This document shows, piece by piece, positions 28,006-34,258 of a stretch of DNA of 34,258 bases (its first letter is position 1; each line of letters opens with the position of its first letter). The DNA comes from Bacteroides sp. Lineage in GTDB: Bacteria > Bacteroidota > Bacteroidia > Bacteroidales > Bacteroidaceae. Below the pieces are notes generated by a model that did no database searches, was not told where the DNA came from, and saw only the letters and a list, made by a program, of their open reading frames with translations. The DNA lies in NCBI GenBank assembly GCA_017472925.1, contig JAFUNS010000015.1, positions 1 through 34,258 of the forward strand. Reading direction: 5' to 3'. Both the position numbers and the translations under genes were made by a program.

Positions 28006-28035
28006 ACTTTAATTATTAAGTTAAACAAAAGTTAA
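27893..28035 (-). repeat. Inverted repeat, left arm, spanning the SusC1 start
   Basis: Read on the minus strand, these 143 bp match 29986-30128 on the plus strand with only three mismatches (opposite 30048, 30054 and 30090). The first 62 bp are identical and include 30 bp upstream of the ATG, so the identity cannot be explained by protein conservation alone. It codes for the SusC signal peptide and first mature residues. Confidence 0.9.
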
Positions 28036-28113
28036 TTAATCTCTTTCCCAGGAGATGAAGCACGCTCCACCTGTGAAAACATGTTGCAAAATTAAAGGAC
28101 TTTTTAAAATATG

Positions 28114-28144
28114 CAAATATAGAATCGTACAAAAAACATGGAAA
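28114..28144 (-). promoter_or_regulatory. Promoter of SusC1/SusD1
   Basis: On the minus strand TATATTTG (28114-28121) matches TAnnTTTG fully, and TTTC (28141-28144) lies exactly 19 bp upstream in the -33 position. Transcription would start near 28107, giving a leader of about 100 nt. The promoter lies outside the inverted-repeat arm, inside the segment that would invert. Confidence 0.7.
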
Positions 28145-28304
28145 TATTGGTCTAATAGCCCTCTGAAGCTGTTAAAAAGCGGATACTGTATCAAAAAGTG
28201 CAGTCAAAAGAGCATTTTGATTAATATTTTTAAAACCCTTCCAATCTGTCAAAAGCTTTCTTGAATAAAAGGAAGGGATGCAATAGAATGTAGATGAAAA
28301 GGAC

Positions 28305-28312
28305 TATTTTTG
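28305..28312 (+). promoter_or_regulatory. Possible -7 element of the recombinase gene
   Basis: TATTTTTG is a full match to TAnnTTTG, but no -33 element is seen at the right distance. It would start transcription near 28319, downstream of the ATG at 28294. If used, translation must start at the ATG at 28348. Confidence 0.35.
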
Positions 28313-28347
28313 CTATCATTCGATTGTTAACACTAAAATTTTTGATT

Positions 28348-29526
28348 ATGGCTACATTATCCATTGTAATTGTTCCTGGGAAGGAAATGTTGGACGGTAG
28401 AAACAGAATTCGTATTGCCGTGGCACATCGAGCGAAAACCCGCTACATCTCTACCCAATTTATTTTGGATTCCCCTAAGCAGTTAAAGAACGGCAGAGTG
28501 GTAAAACACGAAAATGCGGAAAACATCAATGTCGCATTGAGAAGACTTATTTATGAATACGAAGAAATTCTGTCGACCACCGGATATCTTTCTTCCCTCT
28601 CTTGTACAGAAGTGGTTCATTTGCTGCAACGCAAACGGGAACGGGGAGGACGTTCTTTTGGAAGTGTGTTGAAAGAGTATCTGTTAGACATGGATACGGA
28701 AGATCGGAAAAAGTCTCTTAAACTATATAGTATAGCAGGGAACAAATTGATAAAATTCATGAAGGGAGACTTCCCGCTGATTGCTTTGTCGCCCACTCAT
28801 ATTGAAGAGTTTCGTAGACGAATGGAAAAAGACAAACTATCTCCCACTTCCATCCGTATTTACCTTACATTAATTAAGGTTGTTCTAAACTATGCGATCA
28901 AGATGAATTACGTAAACTATCAAGTACATCCCTTCATCCTATCTAAGATGCCCGCTTCGCACGTTCGTGAAATAGACCTGACTACCGAGGAAATCAAAAA
29001 AATACGTGATGTTGAATTATCCAATCCAAGCCATATCTATACCCGTGATGCCTTTATGCTGACTTATTATTTGGGTGGCATTAACCTGCGCGATTTGATG
29101 GAACACAATTTCATGCACCAAACAGAAATGAAGTACATACGCCACAAAACCCACCAAAGCCGAAGAGGTGGTAATTTGATTCATTTTACCATCCAACCCG
29201 AAGCCCAAGCGATTATAAACAAGTATATGCGGAAAGATGGCCTGTTAGCGTTTGGCCCATTCAGTGGTTATGAGAGGACATATAGCTTAATATATCGGAA
29301 TTTGCAGAAAGTAGCCAATCAGGCAGGTATCCAACGGAAGGTTTCCTACTATGCGGCTCGCAAGAGCTTTGCCCAGCATGGTTATCTGTTAGGGATACAA
29401 ATAGAACGAATAGAATACTGTATCGGCCATAGCATGAAGTCCAACCGGCCTATATTCAACTACATTCGTATCATGCACGAACAGGCCGATAGGGTATTCC
29501 GTATGATACTTGATAGTATTTTATAA
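28348..29526 (+). CDS. Tyrosine recombinase (site-specific integrase family)
   Basis: From the ATG at 28348 the product has 392 residues. It opens with an arm-type DNA-binding domain (about 1-85, RNRIRIAVAHRAKTRYIST), then a SAM-like core-binding domain (about 100-195, with LSPTHIEEFRRRMEKDKLS) and the catalytic domain. The catalytic set is visible: Arg248 (GGINLRDL), Lys267 (IRHKTH), Arg338 (YYAARKSF, with Tyr in the usual His position three before Arg), His361 (GHSMK) and nucleophile Tyr372 (FNYIRI). An upstream ATG (28294) would add 18 hydrophobic residues that do not belong to the family. It sits between two divergent susC genes with inverted-repeat 5' ends and is the obvious candidate to invert that DNA. 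A generic mobile-element integrase is the alternative. Confidence 0.92.
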   Translation: MATLSIVIVPGKEMLDGRNRIRIAVAHRAKTRYISTQFILDSPKQLKNGRVVKHENAENINVALRRLIYEYEEILSTTGYLSSLSCTEVVHLLQRKRERGGRSFGSVLKEYLLDMDTEDRKKSLKLYSIAGNKLIKFMKGDFPLIALSPTHIEEFRRRMEKDKLSPTSIRIYLTLIKVVLNYAIKMNYVNYQVHPFILSKMPASHVREIDLTTEEIKKIRDVELSNPSHIYTRDAFMLTYYLGGINLRDLMEHNFMHQTEMKYIRHKTHQSRRGGNLIHFTIQPEAQAIINKYMRKDGLLAFGPFSGYERTYSLIYRNLQKVANQAGIQRKVSYYAARKSFAQHGYLLGIQIERIEYCIGHSMKSNRPIFNYIRIMHEQADRVFRMILDSIL

Positions 29527-29590
29527 GTCTTCGAGGTGAATTCTATAAAGGAATACCCTGCAAAGTCTATCAATGGCCGATAAATCCTTT

Positions 29591-29670
29591 GTACTCCACC
29601 GCAGTACAATCAAACTGAACTGAAGTACTATCGTACTACGGTGGAGTTTAATCGTACTGCGGTGGAGTAC
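29591..29670. repeat. 17-bp perfect inverted repeat plus a third internal copy
   Basis: GTACTCCACCGCAGTAC (29591-29607) is the exact reverse complement of 29654-29670. The match extends on the inner side to 26 bp with two mismatches. A third, 15-bp copy (29633-29647, one mismatch) lies in direct orientation to the right arm. It begins 64 bp past the recombinase stop codon. It may be a binding site for the recombinase, an operator, or a transcript-end structure. Confidence 0.85.
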
Positions 29671-29794
29671 GAATAAATAAAAGGCTCTACTTGATGAATT
29701 TTATTCAATCAAATCCTTAATATACAAGGAATTATAAATTTATTTCGCTTTTATATCCTTTATCCCGATGACTTGATTAGAATGGTGTTTTTGG

Positions 29795-29848
29795 AAAGTG
29801 TGTAGGTAAAGTGTGTAGGTAACTTGCTTACACACTTTACCTACACAC
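29795..29848. repeat. 20-bp perfect inverted repeat on a 13-bp tandem duplication
   Basis: AAAGTGTGTAGGT occurs twice in tandem (29795-29807, 29808-29820). The 20 bp at 29798-29817 are exactly complementary to 29829-29848, with an 11-nt loop. No T-run follows on either strand, so it is not a standard terminator. Confidence 0.88.
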
Positions 29849-29936
29849 CTTAACTCATTGAATATCAGTATCGAGTGTAAGATGCAAGTAAAATCGGAAA
29901 AAACTATTTGTGGGAAGAACATTTTATTGTACAATC

Positions 29937-30000
29937 CAGCTAACTTTTGTTTAAATAAATCGGGGAATTTTCCCTTTCTGTTCAGTTAACTTTTGTTTAA
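29937..30000 (+). repeat. 18-bp direct repeat ahead of SusC2
   Basis: CAGCTAACTTTTGTTTAA (29937-29954) recurs 46 bp later with one mismatch (29983-30000). The inner 14 bp also occur in inverted orientation ahead of SusC1 (28021-28034). The second copy reads AGTTAA-7 nt-TTAACT at 29984-30002, a small dyad inside the repeat arm. Confidence 0.8.
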
Positions 30001-30128
30001 CTTAATAATTAAAGTATGAAGAACAGAAAGACTTCTCTGTTTAATTGCTTGGGTAAAGTCCAGCAATTGTTCTTTGTTGCTTTGTTCTCTGTATTGGCCA
30101 TTACAGCCAGTGCACAAAGCAAATCTGT
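29986..30128 (+). repeat. Inverted repeat, right arm, spanning the SusC2 start
   Basis: This is the partner of 27893-28035: 140 of 143 bp are identical and the first 62 bp perfectly so, including 30 bp before the ATG. A further block, 30166-30248, matches SusC1 at 81 of 83 bp, while the 37 bp between the two blocks are clearly diverged. Confidence 0.9.
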
Positions 30129-33100
30129 TTCGGGTACCGTTATTGACAAAACTGGTGAACCCGTAATTGGTGCAAGTGTAGTAGTGAAAGGTACTACCAA
30201 TGGTACAATTACCGATTTCGACGGTAATTTCTCTCTTCAGGGTGTTCCCAATGATGGAACTATTCAAATCAGCTTCGTGGGTTACAAGACTCAAGATGTT
30301 TCTGTAGCTGGTAAGACTACTATCAAAGTAACTTTGGTAGAAGATACAGAAATGTTGGACGAAGTGGTAGTTGTAGGTTATGGTGTTCAGAAAAAGACTG
30401 ACGTAACCGGTGCCTTGACACGTGTAGATGCAGAACAATTGAACTCACGTCCTGTAAGTAACGCATTCGAAGCATTGCAAGGTAAAGCTGCCGGTGTGGA
30501 CATTACATCTAACGAACGTCCGGGTGAACTTGGTTCTATCCGCATTCGTGGTACTCGTTCTTTGAATGCTTCCAGCTCTCCTCTTTATGTAGTGGACGGT
30601 GTGCCCTTGAGTTCAGGTGGTATCGAAGCTTTGAACCCACGTGATATTGAATCTATCGACATTTTGAAGGATGCTTCTTCTACTGCTATCTACGGTTCTC
30701 GTGGTGCGAACGGTGTTGTATTGATTACAACCAAGCGCGGTAAGACTGGTGCTTTGGCATTGAATTACAATGGTTCTCTTACTCTGGAAAACTTGGTGGA
30801 TAAGTCACCGGCCATGAGCGCAAGCGATTATATCACATGGCGCCGTTGGGCTTACCACAACTCAAATCCTTCTGCTAATCCACGCGGCGACCAACCTGAT
30901 ATGGAAAAGGATAAAGGCTATTTCAATGGTGATGATGCTGCAATGGCTAATATCATGAAGGGTTGGAGTGGTTCAACTTGGGACGGTTCTAAAGTAACCG
31001 ATACAGACTGGACAGATATGGTAACCCAAACAGGTGTTACTCACGAACATACATTGAGTGCAAGTGGTGGTAACGAAACCACTCAAGCTTTCATTTCTGC
31101 CGGTTATTTGAGCAATAAAGGTACTCAAAAGGGGCAAGAATACGAACGCTTCAACGTTTCTATGTCTGTTGACGTTCAAGCCAAGCCATGGTTGAAAATG
31201 GGCGGTTCTATCAACGCATCTTATGCTGTTCAGGATTATGGCTATTCTCGTACTGGCCAATCTTCTTCTTCTGGTCCTACTGATATCTATGGTGCAGCCA
31301 AGGCTATTCCACGCTATACCGTTCCTTACGATGAAAATGGTGATCTTATCCTTCAGCCAGGTGGTTCTACAACCAATGTATATACTGTAGTAGATGAATG
31401 GAAGAAATCACAAGATAATCGTCAGACATACCGTGCACTCGGTTCATTCTATGCACAAGTAGACTTCGGTAAGATTTGGGAACCATTGGAAGGCTTGTCA
31501 TACAAGTTTGCTTTCGGTCCTGACTTCCGTTATCGCCGACATGGTATTTTCATTGACAGCTCTTCAGCTGTTAAAATGGGTTCTGCCAACTATGCAAGTT
31601 GGGCTTCTAACCGCTATTTCTCTTGGACATTGGATAATATGGTAATGTACAACAAGAAATTCGGTGAACACAATTTGGGCGTAACATTACTCCAAAGTGC
31701 TTCTAAGTACAATGCTGAAAATGCAAGCATGAGCGAACAAAATGTATTGGTTCCTGAATTCTTGTGGAACAACATGGGCTTGATTGACCTTACTAACTCT
31801 ACTAAGTATAAAGCTGGTATGGGCACAGGTAAGAGCGAAAATCAAATGGCTTCTTACATGGCTCGTATAAACTATTCATACAAAGATCGTTACTTGTTGA
31901 CTGTATCAGGTCGTTATGATGGTTCTTCTGTATTGGCCGAAGGTAACAAGTGGGCATTCTTCCCATCTGCAGCTCTTGGTTGGCGTTTGGACCAAGAAGA
32001 ATTCATGAAGGATATTGAATGGATTGAACAATTGAAAGTTCGTGTAGGTATGGGTGTAACTGGTAACTCAGCAGTAGGTGCTTATGGTACTCTCGGTGTT
32101 ATTTCAGCTTATTGGATGCCGTTCTCTACAGGTAATACACAGATTTTCGTAACCAATGAACCTTATTATACTTCTGGTAGCAACAAGATGCCTAATAAGG
32201 AATTGAGTTGGGAAAAGACTACTCAGTTCAACTATGGTGTTGACTTCAGTTTCTTGAAAGGCCGCTTGGGTGGTACATTGGATATCTATACATCTCGTAC
32301 AACAGACTTGTTGATGACTCGTACCATTCCTGCTTTGACAGGTTATCCTTCAATCATGTCCAATATCGGTGAAACCAAGAACTTTGGTATTGAATTGACA
32401 TTGAATACTATTCCTGTTCTTGTAAACGGATTTGAATGGGCTTCAGATTTGAACTTCGCTTATCAGAAGGACGAAATCGTAGAATTGGCTTATGGTAAGC
32501 AAGATGACATCAACAACAGTTGGTTCATTGGCGAATCTATCGCAGTACACTACGGTATTGAAAACGATGGTTTGTGGCAAGAAAGTGATGCTGCAGAAAT
32601 GGCTAAGTTCAATGAAAACGGAACTAAATTCGAACCAGGTATGGTTAAACCGGTTGACCAAAATGGCGACTATAAGATTGACAGCAACGACCGTGTAATC
32701 TTAGGTAATAAGAATCCTAACTTCACTATGGGTTGGAGCAACCGCTTCACTTGGAAGGGCTTGGAATTGGCCGTTGAACTTTACGGACGCTTCGGTTATA
32801 TGGTAAGCACAGGTGGTGAAGGTCAGTTGGGTATGTATCAACAGCGTGAAATCGACTACTGGACTCCAGACAACACTGACGCTGAATGGCAAAAGCCTAT
32901 CTACAGCCAGGCTGGTGGTGACGCTTATTCAAGTTTGCTCGGTTTCAAGGATGCTTCATTCATCAAATTGCGTAACTTGTCTTTAGGTTACAACATTCCT
33001 AAGAACATTTGCAGCAAGATGGGTATCAGCACATTGAAGGTTTATGTACAAGGCAAGAACTTGGGTAATATCTATTCTTCAATCGACTTCTTGGATCTCG

Positions 33101-33159
33101 ACTTGGGTACCACATTCTACAACCGCGGTGTAACATTCGGTTTGCAAGTTGGATTTTAA
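30016..33159 (+). CDS. SusC-like TonB-dependent outer-membrane transporter (SusC2)
   Basis: The 1047-residue product has the same build as SusC1: a signal peptide to about residue 33, a CarboxypepD_reg-like domain, the EVVVVGYGVQKK plug start, PLYVVDGVPLSSGG, STAIYGSRGANGVVLITTKRG, and a barrel ending in GLQVGF. The first 35 residues are identical to those of SusC1. Differences are spread through the plug and barrel, for example the 'SQTKDADYFGG' versus 'DMEKDKGYFNG' loop, which suggests a related but not identical ligand. It forms a pair with SusD2, 38 nt downstream. No consensus promoter is visible in front in the present orientation, so it may be the silent partner of the proposed switch. 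Confidence 0.96.
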   Translation: MKNRKTSLFNCLGKVQQLFFVALFSVLAITASAQSKSVSGTVIDKTGEPVIGASVVVKGTTNGTITDFDGNFSLQGVPNDGTIQISFVGYKTQDVSVAGKTTIKVTLVEDTEMLDEVVVVGYGVQKKTDVTGALTRVDAEQLNSRPVSNAFEALQGKAAGVDITSNERPGELGSIRIRGTRSLNASSSPLYVVDGVPLSSGGIEALNPRDIESIDILKDASSTAIYGSRGANGVVLITTKRGKTGALALNYNGSLTLENLVDKSPAMSASDYITWRRWAYHNSNPSANPRGDQPDMEKDKGYFNGDDAAMANIMKGWSGSTWDGSKVTDTDWTDMVTQTGVTHEHTLSASGGNETTQAFISAGYLSNKGTQKGQEYERFNVSMSVDVQAKPWLKMGGSINASYAVQDYGYSRTGQSSSSGPTDIYGAAKAIPRYTVPYDENGDLILQPGGSTTNVYTVVDEWKKSQDNRQTYRALGSFYAQVDFGKIWEPLEGLSYKFAFGPDFRYRRHGIFIDSSSAVKMGSANYASWASNRYFSWTLDNMVMYNKKFGEHNLGVTLLQSASKYNAENASMSEQNVLVPEFLWNNMGLIDLTNSTKYKAGMGTGKSENQMASYMARINYSYKDRYLLTVSGRYDGSSVLAEGNKWAFFPSAALGWRLDQEEFMKDIEWIEQLKVRVGMGVTGNSAVGAYGTLGVISAYWMPFSTGNTQIFVTNEPYYTSGSNKMPNKELSWEKTTQFNYGVDFSFLKGRLGGTLDIYTSRTTDLLMTRTIPALTGYPSIMSNIGETKNFGIELTLNTIPVLVNGFEWASDLNFAYQKDEIVELAYGKQDDINNSWFIGESIAVHYGIENDGLWQESDAAEMAKFNENGTKFEPGMVKPVDQNGDYKIDSNDRVILGNKNPNFTMGWSNRFTWKGLELAVELYGRFGYMVSTGGEGQLGMYQQREIDYWTPDNTDAEWQKPIYSQAGGDAYSSLLGFKDASFIKLRNLSLGYNIPKNICSKMGISTLKVYVQGKNLGNIYSSIDFLDLDLGTTFYNRGVTFGLQVGF

Positions 33160-33197
33160 TTGAAGTAGAACGTTGTTAGACTTAATAATATAGAATT

Positions 33198-34258
33198 ATG
33201 AAAAATTTTAAGAATAAAATATATATCAGTGCAGTTGCACTGGCAATGTTGGCAGGAACCACATCATGTGGTGACGACTTCCTGAAAGAAGACTCCGGTC
33301 ACTTGGTTAGTGACGGTTTGTTGGAAACAGCTGAAGGTGCTAAGGCTATGGCAGCCGGTTTGTATGGTAATATCCGTTGGCACTTCGGTTACGAATGGGC
33401 ATATGGTATTACATTGTATGGTACAGATGAATTCACCAATGGAGCTGACTTGACAGCTGAACCTTGGAATACCTACGATACTCGTTTGAACTCAATGGAC
33501 TGTACTCCAGCTACAGGTGCTGCCAACAAGAACTGTCCTCCGGTATCTGGTTTGTGGAATGAAATGTACTATGGTATCTCTACAGCTAACTTGATTATCT
33601 CTAAAGCAGATAAGATTGCTAGCGAAGACGACCGTAACAAGGCTATGGGTGAAGCTTATTTCCTCCGTGGTTATAACTACTATCGTTTGTTCGCTCAACA
33701 CGGTGGTGTAGTACTTCAGACAGAACCAGCAGAAGGTATCAATCAAGTATATACCCGTGCTTCAGAAGAAGAAACTTTGAATCAAATTATTGCTGACTTT
33801 GAAAACGCATACAACATGTTGCCTACAACCAAATGGCGTGGTAACGGTACTTGGACCAAGTATACAGCTGCACACTTCTTGGCTAAAGCTTTGTTATATC
33901 GTCAATCAGAACGTTGTTCAGACTTCAATTCAAGCTATCCGGCTCAAGCTGATCTTCAAAAGGCTATTGCACTTTGTGACGAAGTAATTGCTGCATGTCC
34001 GTTGGCTGCTGATTATAACGACTTGTATGCAAACTGGACTGGTATCGACTGTAAGAACGAAGGTTTGAGCGAAATCTTGATGGCTGCTGAGCATAACGGT
34101 GACAGCAACACAAAGGGACGTTTCGGTAATCGTACTTACAACTACTTTAACCCGCAGTTCTCCAACTTCTCAGGTGGTTATGTTCAACGTGGTCAGTATA
34201 TTGGTGGTATGGACTTCCAACGTTGTCGTCCGACAGAATATGCATATTCTATCTTTGA
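33198..34258 (+). CDS. SusD-like glycan-binding lipoprotein (SusD2), cut by the window end
   Basis: From the ATG at 33198 the frame is open to the last base (353 codons). The product has a lipoprotein signal (GTTSC, Cys24) and the SusD helical core, with GEAYFLRGYNYYRLFAQHGG and KYTAAHFLAKALLYRQSERC. It is a close paralogue of SusD1: IRWHFGYEWAYGITLYG, ANKNCPPVSGLW and GGMDFQRCRPTEYAY are shared nearly letter for letter. It pairs with SusC2 and begins after a single TATAGAA unit. The C-terminal half is beyond the window. Confidence 0.94.
   Translation, partial: MKNFKNKIYISAVALAMLAGTTSCGDDFLKEDSGHLVSDGLLETAEGAKAMAAGLYGNIRWHFGYEWAYGITLYGTDEFTNGADLTAEPWNTYDTRLNSMDCTPATGAANKNCPPVSGLWNEMYYGISTANLIISKADKIASEDDRNKAMGEAYFLRGYNYYRLFAQHGGVVLQTEPAEGINQVYTRASEEETLNQIIADFENAYNMLPTTKWRGNGTWTKYTAAHFLAKALLYRQSERCSDFNSSYPAQADLQKAIALCDEVIAACPLAADYNDLYANWTGIDCKNEGLSEILMAAEHNGDSNTKGRFGNRTYNYFNPQFSNFSGGYVQRGQYIGGMDFQRCRPTEYAYSIF

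Larger units (their letters stand above)
28036..28347. other. Intergenic region between SusC1 and the recombinase
   Basis: This AT-rich stretch holds the SusC1 promoter on the minus strand and a possible recombinase promoter on the plus strand (28305-28312). A short hairpin (TCAAAA and its complement at 28204-28220, 5-nt loop) lies between them. A 69-codon open frame on the plus strand (28055-28264) has no recognisable features and overlaps the promoter, so I do not call it a gene. Confidence 0.6.
28035..29986. other. Predicted invertible segment carrying the recombinase gene
   Basis: About 1.95 kb lies between the two arms of the susC inverted repeat. It contains a promoter pointing at SusC1, the tyrosine recombinase gene and two clusters of dyad repeats. 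Recombination between the arms would flip this segment, keep both susC reading frames intact and move the promoter from SusC1 to SusC2. Invertible SusC/SusD clusters with a nearby tyrosine recombinase are known from Bacteroides fragilis; that this one inverts is an inference. Confidence 0.6.
29527..30015. other. Repeat-rich intergenic region between recombinase and SusC2
   Basis: This 489-bp stretch has no gene. It carries a triple GTACT...GGTGGAGT repeat cluster (29591-29670), a 20-bp inverted repeat built on a 13-bp tandem duplication (29795-29848), an 18-bp direct repeat (29937-29954 and 29983-30000) and the start of the right inverted-repeat arm. I see no promoter for SusC2 with both -33 and -7 elements; the best -7 candidates (TAACTTTT at 29941 and 29987) lack a partner. 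Confidence 0.75.

Noticed and set aside
28204-28220. TCAAAA hairpin in the SusC1-recombinase gap
   Set aside because: It is only six AT-rich pairs, which is expected by chance in such DNA.
28055-28264. 69-codon plus-strand open frame
   Set aside because: No domain, lysine/cysteine-rich random composition, and it overlaps the SusC1 promoter on the other strand.
28294-28347. Recombinase start at the ATG at 28294
   Set aside because: It adds 18 hydrophobic residues not expected in this family and lies upstream of the only -7-like element. The ATG at 28348 begins the arm-binding domain.
28348-29526. Recombinase as the remnant of an integrated mobile element
   Set aside because: No tRNA attachment site, relaxase, phage or conjugation gene is nearby, and the gene sits exactly between inverted susC starts. 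A local inversion role fits better, though the alternative is not excluded.
29591-29848. CRISPR array or inverted-repeat ends of an insertion sequence
   Set aside because: The repeats are too few, of two unrelated kinds, and closely packed. No spacers, transposase or target duplications are seen.
1-34258. tRNA, rRNA or riboswitch genes
   Set aside because: No stretch showed a cloverleaf, rRNA consensus or recognisable riboswitch core when reading the non-coding gaps.

Overview
The window looks like a chromosomal segment of a gut-type Bacteroidales bacterium (Bacteroides or Phocaeicola-like). The evidence is two SusC/SusD outer-membrane pairs, a hybrid two-component sensor, secreted glycosidases with Bacteroidetes-style signal peptides or lipoboxes, and promoters of the Bacteroidetes TTTG/TAnnTTTG type. 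It is most of a polysaccharide utilization locus (PUL) aimed at pectin, chiefly rhamnogalacturonan I (RG-I).

Layout. Bases 137-9354 (minus) hold a compact six-gene operon. In transcription order it encodes a secreted DUF362 protein, a GH2 glycosidase, a LamG plus beta-propeller protein, a GH35-like/DUF5597 lipoprotein, a CBM9-like plus PKD protein and a secreted nitroreductase-fold protein. A possible further gene is cut by the left edge. Bases 9538-13794 (minus) encode the hybrid sensor/AraC regulator, with its own promoter and terminator. A second GH2 enzyme (13948-16737) follows. Bases 16797-22228 (minus) are the RG-I backbone operon: a double CE12 acetylesterase, a PL11 rhamnogalacturonan lyase, a GH105 unsaturated galacturonyl hydrolase and L-rhamnose mutarotase. 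It has a promoter in front and a terminator behind. Bases 22694-28005 (minus) hold SusD1 and SusC1, closed by a strong terminator.

Right end. A tyrosine recombinase (plus) sits between SusC1 (minus) and a second, divergently pointing SusC2/SusD2 pair (plus; SusD2 runs off the window). The first 143 bp around the two susC starts form an almost perfect inverted repeat (140/143) enclosing the recombinase gene. A consensus promoter is visible in front of SusC1 but not in front of SusC2. The most interesting reading is a recombinase-driven DNA inversion switch that decides which of two paralogous SusC/SusD importers is expressed. The intergenic DNA beside the recombinase also carries two elaborate sets of inverted and direct repeats.

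How it fits together. SusC/SusD pairs bind and import RG-I fragments. CE12 removes acetyl groups, PL11 cuts the backbone, GH105 removes the unsaturated uronate, GH2/GH35 enzymes trim side-chain sugars, and the mutarotase prepares released L-rhamnose. The hybrid sensor most likely responds to an RG-I oligosaccharide and switches on the operons. The role of the DUF362, nitroreductase and propeller genes is not known. All identity counts are by eye.
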